This document shows, piece by piece, positions 36,627-46,899 of a stretch of DNA of 64,000 bases. The notes beneath the pieces were generated by a model that made no database searches, was not told the origin of the DNA, and saw only the letters and a list, made by a program, of their open reading frames with translations. Made by a program: the position numbers and the translations under genes. Position 1 is the stretch's first letter, and each line of letters starts with the position of its first letter. The stretch is taken from assembly GCF_004011695.2 (NCBI RefSeq), contig NC_082412.1, positions 372,001 to 436,000 on the forward strand, given 5' to 3'. This DNA comes from Ascochyta rabiei (taxonomy: Eukaryota; Ascomycota; Dothideomycetes; Pleosporales; Didymellaceae).

Positions 36627-38489
36627 ACGTACTCCACGGGTAAGCGGATCAAACAGGTAAGCGGATCACTCTGCCAAGACTACACCAAATTTCTACCCTA
36701 TTATAGCTTACATTAGCCCACTTTGGCCTTATATACAGTAGTGCAGTACATAATATTATTTAGAAACATCTTCTACAGCCTTCTTATATGTACGTAAGTT
36801 ATGTCTAACGTTGTAGCACTTTGTACAGCGTCTTTAGGTTACTTTCCCTCCTTTAGCACGCACTCGCTTCTTTGCCTTCTTACTATCACCACGCGCCCTA
36901 AACTTAGTTAGAGTAGTTAATTAAAGGCCTTCCTTAGCTGTTAGGACTCCCTCCTGCTGTAATTGCTTTCTTTTATGCGATTTACGTCGCATAGCAGCCT
37001 TATTTGCTGCTTAAAGCCTAGTAATCTCCCTTTAAGCTAATACCAGCTTATGCGCTACTATAGCTGCGCCTTTAGCAAGCTTTTTAAAGGCCTTAACTAT
37101 TAAAGTTAGTAAGCTGCTTGCATGCCTTTAAATCCTCTCTTAAACCAGCGTTAATTGCGACCCTAATTGCAGGGTAGTGCTTAGGGTTTGGGACTGCTAG
37201 GGCTTATCTTCTATAGTAGGTAGCGGTAGGGTACGTAGGCGGACATCAAGACCCATTATAACCCATTCTGGGTCAAGAGGGACTATTCTAGCGCCTTAGA
37301 AGCCTCCTTAGATATTGCTAGAAGTAAATGTCTCCTTATAGGCGTCTATAAAGCATAGTAGGAACTTAGTTTTAGTAATATAAGTAATATAGTTATATAT
37401 AAGATTCTTAGCTTAGCGCCTATATACCTTCTTTAGAGGAGCAAAATAACCTACATCTAGTAGTTATAAGAGGTAAGATAAGTATAGAGGTATACACAGT
37501 GTAACAATCTTTACTTCCTTACATTATTGTTAGAAGTTAAGGGAGTTGTAGCTCTTGTGGCTGTTAATAAGGAGCAGCTAGTGTACTCCTTAGGTGCGCG
37601 TCTTTGTATAGGCATTAAAGTGCTTTAACCAGTCTAGACCAAGCTTGTTGGTAGTCCATCTGTTCTTAGAGACTCTAATAACCCAGTTATAGGGCAGATT
37701 GTCCTCTTTGTACCAGGCAGAGAGGTGGTTGCGGCCTTTAAAGATAATAAAGGGTAGAATAGCCTACCCTGTGCCATTAATGCCCTATATGACCGTTGTC
37801 TACTCTTAATTACCCTGCTGCACTGCCTTTAGCTGTCCTTAACGCTCTAAGCCTGTAACAACTGCTCCTATTAATATCTGGCCTATTATAAAGCCTGTCT
37901 TATTAAAGTTGTATGTGTTATTGTCCTAGATACTATACTTAGCTTTAACATTTGCTACAAGCCTAAACCAGCCCCTAATAATCTCTAGATCCTTACAGAG
38001 GGCTCTCTTGTAGTTATACTTGCAATTAAACCTTACTTTAAGGTCAGGGCGGCGCTTAACAAACGTGTTAGGCCAGTTTATGCTAACATGGCCTATATTG
38101 CGCTTAGCACGTAAAGAATTAGCTATATCAGCTACAGCAGCCAGCTAAGGGGCAAATCCTTATGCATCTAGCTTAAGGATATACTTAGTAATCACGTCCT
38201 CCTTAGTCTAGTCTATAATCTGTTAAACTGGCGTATAATCAGCTTGTGCAGGTTGTCCTGTGTATTAAGCGTGTAGTGTGCTGTAAGGCGTGTTATATAT
38301 AGCTGTAGCGTGTTACACAGTAAGCGTTACGTCTTATTTAATTGCCTAGAGCATAAGCTGTATTGCAGCTTCTCTTAAGGGCGTAGATTAATGTTGTTGT
38401 TGAGGCATTGCGTGGTAAGGTGGAGGTTTGGTGTGGTCTTGGCAGAGTGATCAGCTCACCCGTTTGATCCGCTCACCCGTGGAGTACGT
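36627..38489 (-). mobile_element. Pogo-type DNA transposon (pogo-2), nested in Copia-1
   Basis: The element is 1863 bp, flanked by TA (36,625-36,626 and 38,490-38,491). TIRs of about 60 bp start ACGTACTCCACGGGTRAGCG and contain a 17-bp motif twice (ACRGGTRAGCKGATCAM). The right TIR is almost unmutated and the left carries RIP-type changes only. The transposase is on the minus strand. It belongs to the Tc1/mariner superfamily, pogo group, but is a different lineage from pogo-1. Confidence 0.92.
36756..38408 (-). pseudogene. RIP-degraded pogo-type transposase of pogo-2
   Basis: A frame of about 550 codons starts with ATG (38,408-38,406) and ends TAA (36,758-36,756). The N-terminus begins MPQQQH and contains REAAIQLMLQAI-like sequence. 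The DDE domain has YNFNKTGFIIGQ near 37,880-37,920 (the catalytic Asp reads Asn). It also has LLDVGYFAPLK near 37,430-37,470. The segment VPLDPEWVI followed by GLDVRLRT lies near 37,230-37,290. The C-terminus is basic with RCTKCYNVRHNLRTY, a possible zinc-binding tail. Internal stops are TAG/TAA. Confidence 0.85.
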
Positions 38490-40264
38490 TAACGTTGTTA
38501 GATCTTCTTAGTTATCCTAATATATTCCTTGTCTTTAGAGTAGCCTAAATAATACCAGGTTATAGAGGAAATCTAGGCACTATGCAACATTGTCTAAGCA
38601 TAGTACTTGTTTGCCCCTAAGACCCCTCTGCTAATATATTAACAGTAATATATTCTTATATCTAGACCTTAGAGTTTCTAGTCTAGATATACTCTTCTAT
38701 TGCTAGCTAGCGTATATTTCTAAGTCTTAAGAGGTTATTATAGATATGCGTAGTTAAGCTAGAATCTAGAAAAAATGCCTCCTTTAATAAATATCCTTAA
38801 TTACTTACGCTACATACTGCTTTTATACTACCTTTATTAACCTAAGGAATTTCTTAGCTATCTAGTTAATTAATAATCTTGTCTAGTGTTTAGGACGTCT
38901 TAATATATAGAGTAATTAATTAAAACGCTGTTGTTATTTGCAGTTTCTTAGTCTATTAAGACATTGCCTGTATCCTCTTTTATAAGTTACTGTTATATTT
39001 AAGCTTATACTGTAATAGTTTTACATCGCCTCTATTTAGCTTAAACTACTTAGGTGCCTTACCTGTATTTACGTAGTAGTAGTTAGATATCTTATAACGC
39101 TGTTTATAGGTAGGATATATATCTTTAGCTCTTACTATATTCCTCTCTAGGAACTGCTTAGTTCTAGCACTTTAGCTATCTATCTTTCTTTTGCTTTGCC
39201 TAGGGTTTCCCTAGCCTTAATAATAGTTGTTAGATAGCGCTCTTAGGTCTCTACTAAAGGCGTCCCTTTATAGGTTTAAGTTAGATTTACTGCTTACTGC
39301 GTATAATGCCTCTCCTACTGCAAAGGCACTCTTAGGCTTCCCTCTTAGTAGATTTTAAAGGCTTATATAATTATAGAAGAGTTTTATTATTCTTTTTTTA
39401 TTTATAGCTTTCTTATTATATCCTAGCCCTTCGAATGCTGTAGTCTAGGTTAATGCTATCTTAGATACAGCGCCTAGAAAATTATTAATAACAGCTTATA
39501 TTCGTATAACTTTAGCTACCTTAAGAGTCTTAGCTTAAGTATCTGCCTAATTATATTTACTTAGCTATGTCTCCTATTTTGTAGTTATTTATATTAGTCT
39601 AAATGCAGTATAGTTTCTTTCTTATACTTACGCCTATTCTTCTTCTACATCTACTCTAACAGTGTCTTAGAGGGCAGTTATCTATTTACGCAGTGTTCTA
39701 TTTTCTACGTAGTAGCTTAGCTGCAGATGTAGTATTACTGTTGTAAGAATGTGCTTAACTATTCTTAATATTTTACTTTTCTTATCTTAATAGTCTTTCT
39801 TAAGTAGCTTATATAACTTAATGTAAAGCTTATAGTCTTTACAATCTTCTTTATATACCTCTTATCTCTTTTCTAAGAGGTCTAATACCTATATTAGGAT
39901 TATAGGTGTTTACAGTATAGTTATTAATATGTCTATTACTTTATATATTGTTCTGCAAGCTCTGCTTTAACCTACTTAGATAGTCTGTAATAACATAGTT
40001 AAGGTGTTGCTTATGCTTATTACTAGTTTGTATTATGTAATTTCTAGAGGTAGTAGCGCCTTTAGTTGTATGTATTAGAGTTGCACTCCTTTAGGGTCTG
40101 CTATCAGCTATATATCTTGCAATTAGCACTTAATCTTAAGTTAGCGGTACTAGGAGACCTAGTTGCGTAAGTTAGTAAGAATAACTATTACGTCTCTCTA
40201 GCTTTAGCTAGTTGCTATTTTGCTTGTTATTAACGCTTATTGTAGCAGCAGTAAGACTCTTAAT

Positions 40265-40432
40265 TGTTAGATTAGATAGTAATAGTAATAAGTTAATAAT
40301 AATGTATTAATTGTCTGTTCTTGTTCTATATAAGGGTGATTTTCGTCTTATCTAGGTTCTAGTGGGGGCCCCTGCACGGTTTCTTGGCAGTTATATCGCC
40401 TAACCCATTTCTCTAATACCTTTCATTTGATA
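40265..40432 (-). repeat. 5' LTR of Copia-1 (168 bp)
   Basis: The less mutated LTR of the pair. It keeps GGGGGCCCCTGCACGGTTTC, lost from the left copy. It is also similar in inverted orientation to the Copia-3 LTR at 59,806-59,973. Confidence 0.9.
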
Positions 40433-40437
40433 AGAAG

Positions 40438-43400
40438 GCATCAATCCAGCCTGAACAGACACCGTAAGAAGACAGAGATAACTCATAGTCGTTTATATAG
40501 CTGACACGATCAACGTTACAAGACGCATACTAGTGTGAACGTGGGCGCGTAGGCCTAGACTTGGAGCAGATTAGAAAGAGAATAGTTACAGTCAGGGCAG
40601 CCCTCCAGTTCTTGCTGTACTGAGGGTGTAGATTACTAGACATCTTATTTTGTGAGAAATACTGACGTATAGCGCGTAATGCCCACTTAAACGTCTATTA
40701 AGCCTTACTAAGGCTAACGCTAAGGTTCTTAAAGTGCTTTCTTGTTAATTACAACATCTGTAGAGACAATAGAAATAAACACTTGCTAAACAGGCGAGGC
40801 GTTAAGACAGCTATATCTCAACGCTAACGAAGTAGTAGGTAGATAAAGAGAGGATATGATAGATTGTCACCCGCACTTATAAGAGGCTGTTTTCTTTTAA
40901 GGAGTTTGTTGTAGTAAGTGCTGTCAACTAATAGACGCAGTTAAATGGTAGCTTATCAACTAAATCATAACTGTTTTGCTTCGAGGATTACCACTACGCC
41001 TGCTGCGTCTGTGCAACCCTAAATAACCGTACTCCTCCTGTGCGCCTTGTTGCCCTTATGTAGCCTTTCTGTAGGTGCGTAGATCTGCCGCTTAACTAGC
41101 TCAGAGTTAAACACGTTCGCATCATCAAAGGCCTTGTTTTTAACCTACAACACTTTGTCTACAAAGTCTAGCGCTTTAACCTTGTTAGCTAATAGAGGTA
41201 CTGTATTGTTACCTTGCATAGTTAGCTTAGAACTGTATGATATACTGCCGTACACTACCCTCTTTACTAATACGTTGTTCTTTAAGGTAAGCAGCTATGT
41301 AAAGCCTCTTCCCAAGCACCATTTGCACATTTCTGAACATCTACTAGACGACTGCTAGGGCTACTTCGAAGCCAGCACGTATAGAGCTGCTTAATTCAAC
41401 ATTTGTTATAATAATCAGCGCGTTAAGGTCTGCTTTGGCCTGGTACAGTTATGTCATAGCGTTCTAAAGCTCCCTTTTATCTCTGTCTACGCTGATGATT
41501 ACATACGTGTACTGCTTAGGTTTGTTTCTTGCCAGCTAGGCAGCAAAGGCGTCAAGGGGGCGTTACTTCAAAGCGTCTTACTGTCTTTAACAAGGATAGG
41601 GTTTCTATTAGCCTCAGAAAGACAGGAACCATTGGCACTAAGTAGATACGCGTACTTGAGCAAGTGCGAACTGACATAGGACCATAAGTAAAACCTGTCG
41701 TAATTCGACGTATCCTGGGCAACCTCCCTACTTCTGCCTGTTCATGACTGAAACTTTTCAGAGATCGCATCATGGATAGATCTTGAAAGTCCCTAAGACT
41801 CGTACTCAATATCAACAGCTATGAGATAATTGTTAGTATACGTCTAAGATAACATGCTAGAAGGGTGGTAACTTGCGGGGTGCGCGAATTGCCAGAAGTC
41901 AGACTAACGCATTCTGGAGGAAATGCGGTGCCACCATTACATCTTACGGGGCAATACTTCGCGTCTGTTCCACTTTCGAGAGCCTGTAAAAATAAGTCAC
42001 TGTTTTCACAACTTTAAAAATGATTCAATTAGAAGTACACAGCAGTGTTTTCCTGTACTGTACTTGCACTGCCAATGACCAGAGCAAGCTTCTGCCGAGG
42101 CAAAAAGAGCGAGAAATCCGGCAGCGAATGAAATAATTCGAACCATGTTAACTTATGTAGGAAGGCGGAAATTATAATCTCTGACTTGTCGGCAACGTTT
42201 TGATAGGTGTATTATCAAGTGTAGGTAGAGCGGTTGTTAAATGGAAATTCTATAGACAACAGAGCAGACAAACTCTTGACTTTATACTTGAGAAGGGGCA
42301 TTAGCTAGTAATTTTCTAGTCATTTCCTAGCGTTTTAGCTTTGTTACGAAATTAAAAAACTGAATTTTCTATTAATACTATTCTAAGCTTGAAAGACCAG
42401 CAGTAAGCACTAACTAGACGATGGGCAACGCACAGAATCTAAATGTCCTTTTAGAAGTAGGTGTATTGCTAAGCCTAAGATAAAGGCTCTCCAAAGACCA
42501 TAGTCACAGTTTAACAGAGCATCAACTCTATGCCAACCTACCTAAACCGACCTTCTTGTACCGACCTTCTTGTACTGATCTTCATGTACCAACCTACCTA
42601 CCTGTGATTACTAACCTCTCATCTACCTTCCGGCCCTTCCGGACCTTCCGGACCTTCCTCCAGCTAATACAAGGTTGATCCTGAACGGGCGAAAATACAA
42701 CTCTTCTTGCAATGACTACCTGCCTAACTGTTTCACGCTTTTCTTCCGCTAACTTGCGGCTGTCTTTAAGTGCAGATTAAAGTCATTCCCTGTATGAATA
42801 AGGCAGAGGGTAAACCTGCAAATGGTAATATAAACATCATACAATATATAGAGGTTACCTGGATTAAGATGATAAAGTTTTATCTTTTGTTCCGTAACCA
42901 CAATTTTAGAACTTCTGCCTGCAACGTACCTAGAGGTTATGTTAGTTCTTGCGCACGCACTTTAGCTAAATGTAAGTTAGTACAGCAGTGTGAGAACTAA
43001 ACAACCAGGTTGTATGCACCCACTCTGGAGTGACATGCTGAAGCTGTGTACCGGCTGCTTAAAACGCGTAGGCTGACAGGCAAACGCTAGGCCAAATCTG
43101 TAAAGCGGAAAACTATGATCCCTGTCTGCCGTGTGGCGCAAACTGAAGCGTGGCCGTGTTCGAGGGGAAGCCGCAATCGCTAAGCACTGTGGATCTCTAG
43201 CTTTGCATTTCAATTCAACGTTACAACGCCTGCCGTTGAGAGTACCTTTGCCTGAGCTAGCGCGGTCCACCCTCTCTGATATGACCAACCTAATGTACAG
43301 TCTATCTAAAAGAAAAGCTAGAAAATCTTATATCAACGCAGGTAAGTAGGAGGTATCCGAACATGGTGGGAGTCCGCTACGACGCATATGGAGTGCTAGG

Positions 43401-44519
43401 ATAATGATGTACCTAGAATACATTCCCTACACCTATAGGTCTTGTAAGGTGCATCCCTAAGTGGAGGGATACACCATGTCACGAGACAGGTTGGCTGTTT
43501 GGACCTTCGGCGCCTCTGACGAGCAGACACGTAGAGTCGCCGTTCATCAATACCGCACTCTTTGCAGAACAAGGACTATGCTAGGCTGTTTTGGGAAGCC
43601 GCCGAGGGCCAATTAGATCGCTAGCGGTGACCCACCACTCAACGACACCCCTTCAGTCTTTCTCCGGCATTAGAATAGTATTAATTGCAGCCAAAACAGT
43701 AACCTAAAAATAGTTGTAGATGATTGTAGGGGTATTTGTGAGTACAACAGTACCTATATTAGCTTCCTCAGCTTATCCCTATCTGTAGTTGCAACCCACA
43801 ACAACCTCTACAGCAGCCGATTTTAAGGTCAGCAACGTTTACTGTAGTTTTTAACAATATTGTAGCAACCTGAACGCTTATAACGTAGGCGTAAGTGGTT
43901 TACAATTAACCTGCTGCTAGCTTAACAGTGTACTAGGTAACAGTGGCGGATAAGGGATTAACAATTAACTAATAATAGTAGGTTATAGTCTGCTAGTAGG
44001 TTGCGCATAGGCTAATAGAGGGCTAGGTTAATAGGGGGCTCTAAACATTGTAAGGTATTAAAATTAAGCTATAATAGGGCATATTAAATTTGCTACAGTA
44101 CTAATTTACTAGAGAGACGCATCCTGATGACATTCTGATGTCTTGGCATATGCAGAGCCCCGCACCATTATCTGATCATTACCCGACTGGCTCGGAGGTT
44201 TGCCCCAGGACAGCCTAGCATAGTCCTTGTTCTCTAAAGAGTGCGGTAATGCTTATGAAGCCATTCTCCTCCACGTCAGCAAGCTCTGACTGAGATCTTT
44301 GCTCTGTAGATTGCGCTGTCAATTATTCCGTTAGTGCAGTAAAGCAACCCTTTTGCATTACACCTCTGTCTACTTGCCACTTAAGGAGTTTCCTTAGATA
44401 TTGGAGGATTGAGGATAAAGCGCGTTTAAGGAAGGCTATTTCTATAGTAATAAAGGACAGCTCTAACGCAGACGAGTGCATGCCGGGACCTCCGAAGTGT
44501 AGGGAGATGATCCCTGCAA
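40438..44519. other. Less mutated spacer, no gene identified
   Basis: GC content and CA dinucleotides are visibly higher than on either side, and stop codons are less dense, yet the longest frames are about 75-100 codons and resemble nothing known. A minus-strand reading near 41,050-41,300 has protein-like character (NKAFDDANVFNSELVKRQIY) and could be a transposase remnant. Short tandem repeats occur at 42,540-42,660. An imperfect hairpin with ATCCCT/AGGGAT arms lies at about 43,449-43,477. Confidence 0.5.
42540..42660. repeat. Short tandem repeats CGACCTTCTTGTAC and CTTCCGGACC
   Basis: Near 42,546-42,580 there are three imperfect copies of ACCGACCTTCTTGT. Near 42,628-42,658 there are three copies of CTTCCGGMCC. 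Both are short and imperfect. Confidence 0.75.
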
Positions 44520-46490
44520 ACAGCACATCCACCACAAAGCGAAATACGGACATAAGACCCTGCACACCAAAAATTCGTCAGAATCTATCTCAACCTAGCT
44601 AGGATATACCCTCCTAAGCATCTTAGAGCCTACAGGCGTCTGATTGCTGCAGGTTGCCTGGTTGTTCAACCTATTCTTTTGCAAAAAGAATCGAGTTTGT
44701 TAAACACCGACTACTGTCTTATTAACATATCTTATTTTATTATAAAATATCTTTTCTACAAAGCACTTAAAAACTAAAAAAACAACCTATCTACACAACA
44801 GATAGCAACAAGCCTTTGCTTAGCTTTCTAATTCTAAATCTTACTTTCTACTTCTAGACATCTACAGGTAAAATTAGTAAGAATAGAATAGAAGGTAAGA
44901 ATAGTGAAACTAAAACTGCCTTTTTACCTTGTTTTTCAGCCCTAAAAAGCAGACAGAGACTAGGTATCTCTACCTTTGCAAAAATAAGCTCTCCTCTAGT
45001 TACTTTATAGTTATTTCTTTATAAAAGAGAATAAAACCCTACCTATAACCAGGACCCTAGGACTATAGAACTAGAACTACTACCTAATAGAGAGTACCCT
45101 CTAAACAGGGAGACAATAGACCTAAGCACTCTAAGGTCCCCTAACACTCTAGGAAGGACGTACTAGCCTACACCTACTCCTAGACATGTGTCTATACCCT
45201 TATTATTACCCTCTTTGTCTTAGTAATCGACTTTAGGAATATACTAACCTAGCAGAAATATAAGAAATTTAACTACACCTCTACCTTCTGCTTATTCTAA
45301 ACAACCTGCTCGTAGACCTGCTACTCTGACAGCACCTAGACTCCCCCCTTCTAATTTAATATTACTAGTAGACCTATAGCCTAAGCTCCTATTGCTAAGA
45401 CTGTAAAAAAAGCACTATTTATTACTAGTATAATGATTATTTAAGCTTCTACTGTTACTGCCTCTAGCAGAGAACAGTTCAACCTCCTAGACCTTCTAGA
45501 ACTCTTTAGGGATTGTACAGAAACAATTGAATAATCGAACAAGGCCTTTCTATCCTAGTTTCTTAAGACTTTTACCTTAAAAATGTGTTTAAGAGAATTA
45601 GAACAAGAGCAAAACTCCTGCAAAAACCTACCTCTGCTAGTACTAAGACCTCTACTGCACAGCCTACCTCTTAGCCTACTTCGTACGCACCTGCAGCTGC
45701 AACCAACCTAGTTAAGAACACATACTAGTAAAGAGTTACTAAGAGAAAACAACCTATTACTACTATATTAAAGAACTTTCTTAGTGCACGCTAGGTAGTC
45801 CTTACACAAGAACAAGAACCTACCTCTTTTACCTCCCTTAAAATGGGTAATGCTTTTAATAGAGCTTTTACAGATAAAGGAGCAAACCTACCTTTTATTG
45901 CTCTGCTTACTTTAGCAGAAGAAACAACATTGCCTGTACTACTACGCCTACCTTTCCTACAAAATACCTACTTAAAAACCAAGTATTCTAGTAATCTATG
46001 ACTGCATATAAGGAAGCCCTTCTGATAGAACTATAGCATAAGGTATTAATACGCTACATGCTAACGTCCCTGGCAGTAAACTAAGACCTAGGTGTACTTA
46101 TGTTAGAAATAGATACCTTTAACAAGGGTCTGTCTATAGAAAGAAGCCTTTTTTAGCTAATAAGTAATAAAAGAAGATAGAAGTACCAACTAAGATCTGT
46201 TCGTATAGCGTTTACTATAGAAAAGGATGTGTAATAAGCTGTATAGAATAGATAATACCTGCTAGAAACTAGTATAAAAGTAGAAAAGTTTATTACGACA
46301 CCTTCTACTACATAATGCTAAATATGTTAGCAATTTAGCTATATAGAGAACAGGTGCCTTTATAACACTATATATAAGATATATGTTTAAAACAACTTAC
46401 AACACTGTATAAGTGTAATACTTATAGTACTTTAGGCAAGACCTAAACAAACCTACTCTTAGGTTCAACATAAAGAAAGAAGACTAGGAT
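44520..46490 (+). mobile_element. 5' fragment of a Tad1-like LINE, plus orientation
   Basis: This is homologous, in inverted orientation, to the 5' end of the full-length LINE that ends at 58,379. Shared landmarks are CCCTGCACACCAAAAA (44,560 against 58,345), GGCGTCTG/GCAGGTTGCCTGGTT and the 5' UTR to about 45,160. An ORF1-like frame follows with TTCAACCTCCTAGACC near 45,480 and a CCHC-like zinc-knuckle region near 46,315-46,410. The reverse-transcriptase part is missing because another LINE is inserted at 46,491-46,500. The copy therefore has a 5' end but no 3' part nearby. Confidence 0.72.
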
Positions 46491-46899
46491 CTATTTCGGA
46501 TTTGATTTAATTTAATTTAATTTGTAAGTTTAACGTCCAGTGTAAGTCTAAAACTATATAAGACGAGAGCAGTTAAGCTACTCTAGTAATTTAAGGAGCG
46601 TGTTTGTAAAAGGTAGTAAATATAGGTTTAGAGTCCTGTAGGGAGAGCCTATGCTCTAGGGGGTTAACAGCATTTTTTAGGTGTCTGTTGTTTATTGTAG
46701 GTACCACTTACAGGTGCCTATTCTAGTGTCTGAAATAAAAGCTAGAGTAGCTAGAATTCCCTAGGTTGTGTGTAGTAGTAGTTGTATTAAGAGTTGTTGT
46801 CCTTGTAGGTTGTCCTGCATTATTTTTCTTACTTATTTATATTCTTTATAGCTAAGTAGGAGGTATCAAGTTATCTATATGTAGCTGCAGATATATCTG

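Larger units (their letters stand above)
33470..40240 (-). pseudogene. RIP-degraded gag-pol of Copia-1
   Basis: Minus-strand landmarks: RT catalytic segment with IDNIII near 34,520-34,545 (the expected VDD pair reads DN), and a Copia RNase H motif GYAIKPFRGLNT followed by RANTQDTVTT-like sequence near 33,920-34,005 (Gln codons mostly stops). Gag would lie at the right, next to the 5' LTR. The frame is interrupted by pogo-2 (36,627-38,489). Confidence 0.75.
33292..40432 (-). mobile_element. Ty1/Copia element Copia-1, split by pogo-2
   Basis: LTRs of 168 bp lie at 33,292-33,459 and 40,265-40,432. Both start TGTTAGATTAGATAGTAATA. The target duplication AGAAG lies at 33,287-33,291 and 40,433-40,437. 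Without the nested transposon the element is about 5.28 kb, a normal Copia length. TACCCTCTTAG just inside the left LTR is the complement of a polypurine tract, so the element is in minus orientation. Confidence 0.92.

Noticed and set aside
43449..43477. Hairpin as a terminator or structured RNA
   Set aside because: A single imperfect short inverted repeat with no adjoining gene; expected by chance in 4 kb.
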